Below, piece by piece: positions 28,411-38,100 of a stretch of 64,000 nucleotides of DNA (position 1 is the stretch's first letter; each line of letters starts with the position of its first letter). Source of the DNA: Pycnococcus provasolii (taxonomy: Eukaryota; Chlorophyta; Pseudoscourfieldiophyceae; Pseudoscourfieldiales); contig CP150566.1 of assembly GCA_049487715.1 (NCBI GenBank), positions 62,001 through 126,000 on the forward strand, given 5' to 3'. Below the pieces are notes generated by a model that was not told the DNA's origin, made no database searches, and saw nothing but the letters and a program-made list of their open reading frames with translations. The translations under genes were made by a program, and so were the position numbers.

Positions 28411-31400
28411 ATGCTGGCGGCGATCGAAGGTGCGCTCCAGAAGTCGTACGCAGGCTTCGGACGCGCGGTGCCTGGCCGATTCGCTATCGTCACGCTCGCA
28501 GTGGCCGCCGTCTTGCTCGCCGTCGCGGGCGTCGGGTACGTTGCCGTCGAGAAGGAGACGGACGTCTTCGAACTGTGGGTCGACGACACCAGCAGGCTCA
28601 AAAGCGAACTCGACTTCTACGACGACAACTTCGGCGGCTCGAGAACGCAGAGCCTCATCGTCACGCCAAAGACGAAGGATGTCAACCTACTCACGCCCGA
28701 GGCGCTCGACGAAGTCAAGGAAATCACGAGGTGGTTCAGAGACCTGCAATACAAAGCTAACGTGAACGGCAAGGAGGAAACCATCACGCACGCGGACATT
28801 TGCTCCAAGGCGGTGGAGACGACGAACGCAGACCCGTGCTTCGTCTTCTCGCCACTCGACTGCTTCATGGAGGGCCGCTACGCCGTCGTCGGCGAGGAGA
28901 ACAACCACGTGCCGTGGCAGGGATACGACGGGCGTGCTTCCGCGCAGTGCATCAACCACCCTAACCCTGCACTCAGGACGAACTTGACGTACGAGTACCT
29001 GCGCGACAGGTGCAGGTACTTCTTCAACATCAAGTACCCGTACCACATCGTGTTCGGAGGGCCGCGGTGGAAGGACCCCGCCACCACAGAGCTGAAGCAC
29101 CCTTGGTTCCGCCCCGAGGCTGTAAGCGAGCACGGCAACCTGACGCTCGACTCGGTGAAGTCGTTCCGCCTCCTCTTTCCGACGCTCGACGAAAAGCTGC
29201 TGCACGAGAAGGGCGTGCGCAAGGTGGACTTCAAACAGGCGCAAGAACGCGATGAGGACATACTCACGTGCCCGCGCGCGGCGTGCGAGAACGTCCCGCT
29301 CCACGGAAATCGAACTTTGGGCTGCGATTGCACGACGTGCACAAGGGATGGGCCAGAAAATACTTGGTTTAACGCGCTAGTTGCTCTAAAGGCCAAGTGC
29401 CAGCCGATTCCAACGCTTGCTACACAACATCCCGAGTGCTGCGCGTGGATGAAGAGTGTGCGCGAGCACCCGTGCGTCGAGCACCTCTGGGCGTGGAACG
29501 CGCAGGCGGTGCAGACTGGCGCGTATGTTCTGCAGCAGTGCGGCCTTCCCCCCGTGCGACCGTTCATCGCCGTCGATCGATGCAAGGAGTCCAAACTTGC
29601 CCCGAACATCACCACGACGACGACGATGGTGACGACGACGACGGCGACGACGCCACAAGCTGCTCCGGAATGCTGGCCATCCAATCCCACGGAGATGTGC
29701 GGCTCAGCGGCGCTCACGGCCGCGCTCGTAGCCTGCGTCGGCGGTGTGGCGAACGATGCTTGCTGCGGCGCGCTGAAGGACAACATCGGCGCGGACTCGG
29801 ACAAGAATTCGTCGCGATGCTTCTGCTACGACGCTATTGTGGAGGGCGCGAAGGCGACTCTTGCCCAATACAATCCCACCGCGGATCTCGGTGCGATCAT
29901 TGACACGTGCAATACGGACTTCGGCGCGAATGTGCCGTACGCTGGCGGCACGTCGTCGTCGAGTACCTGCGAGTGCGCAGCTCCTGCTCCCAGTGCTCCG
30001 GAATGCTGGCCATCCAATCCCACGGAGATGTGCGGCTCAGCGGCGCTCACGACCCCGCTCGTAGCCTGCGTCGGCGGTGTGGCGAACGATGCTTGCTGCG
30101 GCGCGCTGAAGGACAACATCGGCGCGGACTCGGACAAGAATTCGTCGCGATGCTTCTGCTACGACGCTATTGTGGAGGGCGCGAAGACGTCTCTTGCCCA
30201 ATACAATCCCGCCGCGGATCTCGGTGCGATCATTGACACGTGCAATACGGACTTCGGCGCGAATGTGCCGTACGCTGGCGGCACGTCGTCGTCGAGTACA
30301 TGCTCGTGCGCAGCTCCTGCTCCCAGTGCTCCGGAATGCTGGCCATCCAATCCCACGGAGATGTGCGGCTCAGCGGCGCTCACGACCCCGCTCGTAGCCT
30401 GCGTCGGCGGTGTGGCGAACGATGCTTGCTGCGGCGCGCTGAAGGACAACATCGGCGCGGACTCGGACAAGAATTCGTCGCGATGCTTCTGCTACGACGC
30501 TATTGTGGAGGGCGCGAAGACGTCTCTTGCCCAATACAATCCCGCCGCGGATCTCGGTGCGATCATTGACACGTGCAATACGGACTTCGGCGCGAATGTG
30601 CCGTACGCTGGCGGCACGTCGTCGTCGAGTACCTGCGAGTGCGCAGCTCCTGCTCCCAGTGCTCCGGAATGCTGGCCATCCAATCCCACGGATATGTGCG
30701 GCTCAGCGGCGCTCACGACCCCGCTCGTAGCCTGCGTCGGCGGTGTGGCGAACGATGCTTGCTGCGGCGCGCTGAAGGACAACATCGGCGCGGACTCGGA
30801 CAAGAATTCGTCGCGATGCTTCTGCTACGACGCTATTGTGGAGGGCGCGAAGACGTCTCTTGCCCAATACAATCCCGCCGCGGATCTCGGTGCGATCATT
30901 GACACGTGCAATACGGACTTCGGCGCGAATGTGCCGTACGCTGGCGGCACGTCGTCGTCGAGTACCTGCGAGTGCGCAGCTCCTGCTCCGGAATGCTGGC
31001 CATCCAATCCCACGGAGATGTGCGGCTCAGAGGCGCTCACGGCCGCGCTCGTAGCCTGCGTCGGCGGTGTGGCGAACGATGCTTGCTGCGGCGCGCTGAA
31101 GGACAACATCGGCGCGGACTCGGACAAGAATTCGTCGCGATGCTTCTGCTACGACGCTATTGTGGAGGGCGCGAAGACGTCTCTTGCCCAATACAATCCC
31201 ACCGCGGATCTCGGTGCGATCATTGACACGTGCAATACGGACTTCGGCGCGAATGTGCCGTACGCTGGCGGCACGTCGTCGTCGAGTACATGCTCGTGCG
31301 CAGCTCCTGCTCCCACGACATCGACAACGACGATGACAACAACGAAGCCAGACTTCTGCTCTAGCCCAGCGTATCCTCTGGGGGGTAAGTCAGACACGGT

Positions 31401-33708
31401 GAGCACGACACTCAAGGTGGCATCTGAGAAGGAAGCTTACGACATATTGTACGGTTGGGAGAATCTCTGGACAAAGTCCATTTCTGCGGAATTGGCCAAT
31501 TCAACCAAGTACAAGCACATCAAGGTTTCTTACCTCTCCGGGAGCTCCGTCGAAGACACGATTAAAGATGCATCGAATAGCCAGATCCCGCTGCTCGTTC
31601 TTGGCTACGGCCTTGTGATTGTGTACACCGTATCGCTGTTCCTTCCGTTTAACCCGCTCGCGCAGCGCCCAGATGTGGGAGTCGTTCCGCCTGGACCGCT
31701 TGCGGCGGTGGCTGTCGTTTGCTTCATCGCTCTTTCGACGTGGGGAGCACTTGGCATAGCCGGCGCGATCAGTACCGGCGACGTTAAGTTCAATGCGCTG
31801 ACGCTGCAGGTGGTTCCATTCTTGGCGCTTGGCCTTGGCGTGAACGATTTCCTTGTTCTTGCGCAAAGCCTTAGCACTTGCTACGCGGAACGCCCGTTGG
31901 AAGCCGATGCGACGTCGATTATCGCGGAGACAATGCGGCACGGTGGTGTGAGCGTGACGCTCTCATCGGTTACCAACACATTTGCGTTCCTGCTCGGCAT
32001 GCTTTCCGGAATACCCGCCGTTCGTGCCTTTGCACTGCATATTGCTCTTGCTGAGCTCTTCAACTTTTTGCTTACACTGTTCGTCTTCCCCTCAATCCTG
32101 TTCCTCGAAACACGTCGTTTCCTGGCGATGGATAAGGAGCAGGGCAAGGCTGCACCAGCACCCGGTGCCGGTAAGGAGGTGACAGAGTCACGCGCCAAGA
32201 AAATCGTGGATTTCTTCAACACTCCGTTGGGTATGGCTGTGCGAGTATTCCTCGCTGTTCTCTCCGTCGCCCTTCTCATTTTCTGCGCATTTGGCATTCC
32301 TGATGTGAAGGTGGGTCTTCGCCTGACGGACGTTATCCCCAAGGGTAAACCGCTTCACAAGTATGCTGTTGATGTCGAAGATGTGTACTGCACGTCGCCA
32401 GTCTACCTGACGTACCGCGGCATGGACTTCGAAAAAATCGTGGAAGATTCTCTTAACCTGAATTATGAGTTCGTCAAAGACGGGCACAACATGGATTTCA
32501 TCTACGAGGTGACCTCGCAGTACAACTATTACCTTGAATTTATCGAGGGACAGCTGCAGAGCGACGAGGTTTGCACGTGGGAGGTTACGTATGTGAAGGA
32601 TCCCTGGCGCGAAACGATAAATACCTGCGAGGGGAAAACTTCAGCGGCATGCGAGGCAGACTGCAAGTCAAGAAATACCGAAGGTGCACAGAAGGCTGCC
32701 CCTGCTGACAAGAAGTGCAAGTACTCGAACGAAACCAACACCTGCTACTGTCCGTATCGCCCCATGCTCAAGCCTGAATACTTTTACAACATATCCACCG
32801 ATGTCAAGCTTGATGAAGCAGACCACCGAGAGGAAACTGAAAGTGGCACCAACATTCGAATCCTCGACAAGTTCTTCGATGGGCCTGTGAACGGGCGTGT
32901 TTCCAAATTTCTCACAGGCCAGGCATACGATCGCATAAGTGCGGCCAACGACACCTACGGAAAGCTGACAGCTGCAAGAACTCTCACATTTGCCGAGAAT
33001 ATGTGCAGCTACGACGAGCGCATTAAGCACATTAAGCGCGGTCGCGAGATTGCGGATGCAAGCTCTCTGAACGCCAAAGGCATATCGCCTGGTGGCAAGA
33101 TGAAGAACGTCTTCCCCTTCGATTGGATCGTCTACGCGCTAACGGAGCAGTACTTGCATATCGAGCATCAGACGCTCATTGCGCTGGTCATTTGCTGCAT
33201 AACGATATTTGTGGTCATGATGCCGTTTGTCGTGCACCCCGCGACGAGCTTGCTTGTGACGAGCGTGATTGTGAAGATCCTTGCGGAGCTGTACGGGCTC
33301 ATCTTCTGGACAGGCTTGAAGCTTAACGCCGTCACGATGATCAACCTGCTGATTTCTGTTGGCGTGGCAGTGGAGCTCACGGCTCACGTCGGTCGTGAGT
33401 TCATGGTGAGCCAGGGCACGCGTCTCGAGCGTGCCGTGAAGGCTGCAAGCGACATGGCATGGCCGTTGACAAACGGCGCTTTGAGCACGTTCATTGGCAT
33501 TATTGCCATTGCCTTCTCTGACTACGAGTATTTCCGCAATTACTTCTTCATGCAGTACTTGCTCATCTTGGTCATCAGCCTTTGGAATGGGCTCGTGTTT
33601 TTGCCAAGCTTGCTGAGTGTGGTGGGCCCACCGGCATACAACGCGGGCGATGGTGCTGGTTCTTCCGCAGGCAAGGATCCTGAGCAGGGGAAGTCCGACA
33701 AGGCATAG
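28411..33708 (+). CDS. NPC1/Patched-like RND membrane protein with five tandem 8-cysteine modules
   Basis: The protein is 1765 aa from the ATG at 28411, placed just after a GT-repeat; the frame is open further upstream. TM1 (FAIVTLAVAAVLLAVAGVGY) is followed by a large Cys-rich lumenal domain. In it, at residues about 421-968, sit five near-identical 108-111 residue modules with Thr-rich linkers at both ends. The sterol-sensing-type TM2-6 block (about 1055-1235; ALGLGVNDFLVLAQ carries the GxxxD core), TM7 near 1273, a second lumenal domain with Asn-glycosylation sites, and TM8-12 (VGVAVELTAHVGREF) complete an RND fold. NPC1/Patched proteins move sterols or other lipids; substrate here is inferred. 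The extra modules replace nothing obvious and look inserted into the first lumenal loop. Confidence 0.85.
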   Translation: MLAAIEGALQKSYAGFGRAVPGRFAIVTLAVAAVLLAVAGVGYVAVEKETDVFELWVDDTSRLKSELDFYDDNFGGSRTQSLIVTPKTKDVNLLTPEALDEVKEITRWFRDLQYKANVNGKEETITHADICSKAVETTNADPCFVFSPLDCFMEGRYAVVGEENNHVPWQGYDGRASAQCINHPNPALRTNLTYEYLRDRCRYFFNIKYPYHIVFGGPRWKDPATTELKHPWFRPEAVSEHGNLTLDSVKSFRLLFPTLDEKLLHEKGVRKVDFKQAQERDEDILTCPRAACENVPLHGNRTLGCDCTTCTRDGPENTWFNALVALKAKCQPIPTLATQHPECCAWMKSVREHPCVEHLWAWNAQAVQTGAYVLQQCGLPPVRPFIAVDRCKESKLAPNITTTTTMVTTTTATTPQAAPECWPSNPTEMCGSAALTAALVACVGGVANDACCGALKDNIGADSDKNSSRCFCYDAIVEGAKATLAQYNPTADLGAIIDTCNTDFGANVPYAGGTSSSSTCECAAPAPSAPECWPSNPTEMCGSAALTTPLVACVGGVANDACCGALKDNIGADSDKNSSRCFCYDAIVEGAKTSLAQYNPAADLGAIIDTCNTDFGANVPYAGGTSSSSTCSCAAPAPSAPECWPSNPTEMCGSAALTTPLVACVGGVANDACCGALKDNIGADSDKNSSRCFCYDAIVEGAKTSLAQYNPAADLGAIIDTCNTDFGANVPYAGGTSSSSTCECAAPAPSAPECWPSNPTDMCGSAALTTPLVACVGGVANDACCGALKDNIGADSDKNSSRCFCYDAIVEGAKTSLAQYNPAADLGAIIDTCNTDFGANVPYAGGTSSSSTCECAAPAPECWPSNPTEMCGSEALTAALVACVGGVANDACCGALKDNIGADSDKNSSRCFCYDAIVEGAKTSLAQYNPTADLGAIIDTCNTDFGANVPYAGGTSSSSTCSCAAPAPTTSTTTMTTTKPDFCSSPAYPLGGKSDTVSTTLKVASEKEAYDILYGWENLWTKSISAELANSTKYKHIKVSYLSGSSVEDTIKDASNSQIPLLVLGYGLVIVYTVSLFLPFNPLAQRPDVGVVPPGPLAAVAVVCFIALSTWGALGIAGAISTGDVKFNALTLQVVPFLALGLGVNDFLVLAQSLSTCYAERPLEADATSIIAETMRHGGVSVTLSSVTNTFAFLLGMLSGIPAVRAFALHIALAELFNFLLTLFVFPSILFLETRRFLAMDKEQGKAAPAPGAGKEVTESRAKKIVDFFNTPLGMAVRVFLAVLSVALLIFCAFGIPDVKVGLRLTDVIPKGKPLHKYAVDVEDVYCTSPVYLTYRGMDFEKIVEDSLNLNYEFVKDGHNMDFIYEVTSQYNYYLEFIEGQLQSDEVCTWEVTYVKDPWRETINTCEGKTSAACEADCKSRNTEGAQKAAPADKKCKYSNETNTCYCPYRPMLKPEYFYNISTDVKLDEADHREETESGTNIRILDKFFDGPVNGRVSKFLTGQAYDRISAANDTYGKLTAARTLTFAENMCSYDERIKHIKRGREIADASSLNAKGISPGGKMKNVFPFDWIVYALTEQYLHIEHQTLIALVICCITIFVVMMPFVVHPATSLLVTSVIVKILAELYGLIFWTGLKLNAVTMINLLISVGVAVELTAHVGREFMVSQGTRLERAVKAASDMAWPLTNGALSTFIGIIAIAFSDYEYFRNYFFMQYLLILVISLWNGLVFLPSLLSVVGPPAYNAGDGAGSSAGKDPEQGKSDKA
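29671..31314. repeat. Five tandem 333/324 bp coding repeats (8-cysteine module)
   Basis: Units begin (TGC of CWPSNPT) at 29671, 30004, 30337, 30670 and 30994. Spacing is 333 bp three times and 324 bp once, where the linker lacks three codons. Units differ by only a few bases each. Each encodes MCGSAALT, an ACC pair, CFCYDAIVEGAK, DTCNTDFGANVPYAGG and STC. A sixth, more diverged copy lies at 36716-37030 in the next gene. Confidence 0.95.
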
Positions 33709-35179
33709 TAAACTAGGGACTGGGAGGAAGTTGGTCATTTGGAAGAAACTGCGAAAACTGCGACGGAAGCACTCGTTGCTGTATGGTAAATACCCCCGAG
33801 GAGAAGAAACCACAAATAGATTTTAGAAAGAAAAAAAAGAATCGCGGTGTTACGGAAAATCCCGATGCGTATTTTTGTTTTTGATTTTTTCGTTTCAAAT
33901 GTTTCATCGACCGTTGTTAGAAGTGAGTTCGCGTGCGTCTCCGATATATATGGCTGGCTCAGGACTCATCACACAAGCGCGTGCGTCCTTTGCTTGGCAC
34001 ACCTCTATTATATAGGATCTAGTGGGCAGCAGGTATGCTCCTTGCTTGTCCTTGTTCGACAGAGAGTCCGACAGAGACACCTGTGCATAGAGTGGACAGA
34101 CAGACCAACATACATGTGTGACATGGAGGGAGAGATTGGGCCCCAGGTTTTAGAACTCCCACTTGAATGGTTCCCTTTCCACCAAACCCTCCATATTTAA
34201 CTGAACTGAACGTTACACCACAAAAAGTAAAAACCTGAGGAACCCAAAATCCCGAAAAGGAGAGCCATCACGGACTTGCACCCCCAGCTCTAGCTGAGCG
34301 TTGGAGGTGGCTCATGCGGATGATGAGGATTCTCCAAAGTGACCGGTAGCGATGTGCGCTCCAGAGCCCGAGCGAAATGAGCACGATTGTGTGAAAAAGG
34401 TAAAGCGAAATCCGCACGGTCGGGCCATGCCGACGGTGCAGGCAATGCCCTCGACGACGGCGTGAACTCCGACCGATGCGGAAGCGGCGCCGAATGAGCA
34501 CTCCATAGACTAGTTATGTAGTCTATCGTTGGACCAAGGGCATATTACGTTAGTTAAGTTATTTCCCCGCCCGGGGGGAGTCTCTTCTCGAAGAAACCCC
34601 CCCAGGGGGTTGGCATTTCTTATTACGTTGCGCTCGGGGAGAAGTTCGAAGCCTTCCAATTTTAATGCGGGCTGGAAGACCCCTCTACTACCTTAAAAAC
34701 CTTCGAAGCTTTCTCTCTTTCATTCTCGCCCCCTCGAGGCTCTTCTTCTTCGTCAAGGCATTCTGGGTGCCCTTGAACTGAACTGAACTGAACTGAACTG
34801 AACGTGCCCTTCGCCATCGCACTGCAGGCCTTGCACGGGCTCCTCTGCACGTTTGCGTTCCCGTTTTTCACTCTCAAGCCATCCCTTGAGTTGCGTTGGT
34901 GCTTGAGTCGTCACCAACCTGCGTGACCAGTGGTGTGTGCCTGAGTGCCTGAGTGAAAGCCTCGACATCGGTGGTGCATCGACAACAACAACCAGCATTA
35001 TTAGTTAGCATCATCTCTGAAGGAAGGGAGTGAGTGACGTCGTGCCATCCCTTTTTTCGCAGGTAGGCCGTAGGCGTTGTACCTGCTGCGTGCGTGCGGA
35101 TTGGTTTCGCACCTGCTGACTTGCCGCGCGTGCGGGCTGCTGAAAGGAAAGCGTGAGCTCACTCTCACTCGCAATCAGA
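33709..35179. other. Intergenic region, 1.47 kb
   Basis: No supported gene. AT-rich from 33709 to 34260. A GC-rich island at 34270-34510 has open minus-strand frames of 64-77 codons without recognisable features. An imperfect G/C hairpin (cccgcccggggggag ... cccccccaggggg) lies near 34565-34615 and six TGAAC units at 34774-34803. The last 150 bp should hold the promoter and leader of the receptor-like gene. Confidence 0.5.
34774..34803. repeat. (TGAAC)6 microsatellite
   Basis: Six perfect tandem copies of the pentamer tgaac. A shorter related run (ctgaactgaacg) lies near 34201-34212. Confidence 0.9.
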
Positions 35180-38100
35180 ATGAGACGCGCGACGCGTGGG
35201 AATGTCGTTGCTGCCATCGCAGTTCTCGCGATGGCCGGTGTGACGTGGCCCGAGCTGAGCCTGGCCGAAACCATCGTCGACGTTGCGACGTTCGCGCAGC
35301 TTAAGGCGGCCGTGCACGATAAGACGAGCGGGCCGAGCACCTTGCGAATCACAAACGACATCTACTACCCGACGGATGGATCTGTGCCGTCTGAAGGAAT
35401 CCGCCTTAAGTACGCCGTGCGTATCGTGGGCGCGTGCTCGTCGACGTCGCTCGTGGTATCCGGCACGGTGGCCGCCGGGACGTGTATGCTGGACGCGAAG
35501 GAGGCGGACCGGCACTTCTTCTATATGAAAACGGCTCAGTACAGTACGGCTGAGGTTGTGTTCGAGAAACTCGCTCTGGTAAACGGCAAGAAGACAGTGT
35601 ATAATGATGATGGAGGTGCTGTCTTTGCCTCGAGTACGGGTGAGATTCGTTTCGAGGACGTGATCTTCAAGGATAACACGGCTCCAAATGGTGGAGGGGC
35701 GGTATTTGCATCCTCAAGCTCAGGCGGCAAGGCGACATTCACTTCGTGCCGCTTCATTGGAAACAAGGCGTCATCGGTACGTTCCTCCCCCATTTCCCCT
35801 CAATCTCATTCTGCCTTGATTCGCCACTTGATCTCCTACCGTCTGTCAGTTTGTGATTTGATCGAGCGACGGACCGCGGTTCGGTACGCGCGCATTTTGT
35901 CTGTGATATATGTTGATGCGTGCGATATACCTACCTGACTGGTAGCGTATGGCGCCGCTGCCTTTTCCCGCTCTGTCGCTATTATTATAGCTTTGCTTGC
36001 GTGTTTTGCCGGAACGACTCGAGATACACATCACTAACGCAATACCCGCACACTTACGCTACGTTTCCACTCGACGACGTATGCTGATTTCTTCCGTCGT
36101 TCCAAACATCAGCAAGGAGGTGCTGTTTCCACGTGGAAGACCGCGTTGAGTTTTACGGCGTGCACATTTGAGAACAACGAAGCGGTACGTCTTTGTCTTA
36201 CGAATAAGCGGTTGCTCAGGAGAACACACGCCTCCATACTCTTTCTCTCTCTCAGGCTGTTGTTGTTGGTGCTGTTGTTGGTGCTGCTGCGGCCATACTC
36301 CTTCGTGATGGCTATCCTCGCCAGGTGGAACAACCACATACAACAACAACGACACTAACAACGACTCGCCCACACACAACTACACACACACACGCCACAC
36401 TGCCTAATGGCTGATACCCGTAAAACTACACAGAATTATGGAGGCGCGGTGCGCTTGTACTGGGAATCCCCGTCTACGTTCACGTTGTGCACGTTTCAGG
36501 GCAATCGGGCATTGGTTGGGGCATCCGGGGGGCACAATGTGTATGTCTGGGGCCAGTCCTATGGTCCCTCCTCCGCCTCCTTCTACGCATGCACGTTCCT
36601 CGACTTACTGACTGATTCCAATCATGGTGTGAGGAAAAGTACTGATTATTCCTCCTTCACGTTCTACGACAACGCGCCGCCGCTTCCACCAGGTATGGTG
36701 CTTCCTCCTCCTCCATGCTGGCCATCCAATCCCACGGAGATGTGCGGCGCAGAGGCGCTCACGCCCCCGCTCGCTGCCTGCATCGGCGGTGTGGCGAACG
36801 AGGCTTGCTGCGGCGCGCTGAAGGACAACATCGGCGCGGACTCGGACAAGTCATCGTCGCGATGCTTCTGCTACGACGCTATTGTGGAGGGCGCGAAGAC
36901 GTCTCTTGCCGGATACAACCCCGCCGCGGATCTCGGCACGATCATTGACACGTGCAACAAGGACTTCGGCGCGAATGTGCCGTACGCTGGCGGCACGTCG
37001 TCGTCGAGTACCTGCGAGTGCGCAGCTCCTGCGAGTGCACTTCCTCCCGCTCCTCGTCTCCCTCCTCCTCTCGCTCCTGCACCTCCCGGAGCTGCCTACG
37101 TGACATCTTTCTCCGATCTCAAGACCATCCTGCACAACCAAGCCTCCGGGCCCAGTATGATTTACGTCACGCAGGACATCTACTACCCGACGGATGGATC
37201 TGTGCCGTCTGAAGGAATCCGCCTGAAGTACGCCGTGCGTATCGTGGGCGCGTGCTCGTCGACGTCACTCGTGATATCCGGCACGGTATCCGCTGGGACG
37301 TGTATGCTCGACGCCAAGGAGGTGGATAGACACTTCGTTGTGAAGACGGCTAAGAGAAGCACTGCCGAGGTAGTGTTCGAGAGACTCGCTCTGGTGAACG
37401 GCAAGAAGACAGGGAATTTGGATGATGGAGGCGCTGTCAACGCCTACGCGACGGGTGCGACGACTCGCTTCGAGGACGTGATCTTCAAGGATAACACGGC
37501 CCCAGATGAAGGAGGGGCGGTGTATGCAGATGAGAGCGGCAAGGCGACATTCACTTCGTGCCGCTTCATTGGAAACAAGGCATACGTACGTTTCTTTCCC
37601 CACCAATCTCATTCTGCCTTGATTCGCCACTTGATCTATCGCGGGCCTTAAAACCACCGTCTGTCAGTTTGTGATTTTTAAGAGCGACAGACCGCGGTTC
37701 GGTACCCGCCCAGCGCGCGCATTTTGTCTGTGATGTGTGTTGATGCGTGCGATATACCTACCTGACTGGTAGCGTATGGCGCCGCCGCCGTTCGCGCTCT
37801 GTCGCCATATCTTTGCTTGCTTGTTTTGCCGGAACGACTCGAGATACTCATCACTAACGCAACGACACTTTCCACCCTCCCTTTCGCATAATACTTGCAC
37901 ACTTACGCTACGTTTCCACTCACTCGACGACGCATGCTGATATTTTTCTTCGTACCAAACAACAGTTTGGAGGTGCTGTTTACACGGCCAATATCGCGTC
38001 GAGTTTTACGGCGTGTACATTTGAGGGCAACGAAGCACAGGTACGTATATCTCTTACGAATAAGCGGTTGCTGCTCAGGCGAATACACACCTACCTTGCG

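Noticed and set aside
29826-31127. Series of 103-aa minus-strand and 75/109-aa plus-strand ORFs repeated five times
   Set aside because: They are out-of-frame shadows of the tandem 8-cysteine coding repeats and repeat only because the host sequence does.
29671-31314. Regular repeat array considered as CRISPR-like
   Set aside because: Units of 333 bp are coding, contiguous and without unique spacers; the genome is eukaryotic.
34268-34506. GC-rich island with overlapping minus-strand ORFs of 64 and 77 aa
   Set aside because: No start context, domain or splice support; listed only as part of the intergenic region.
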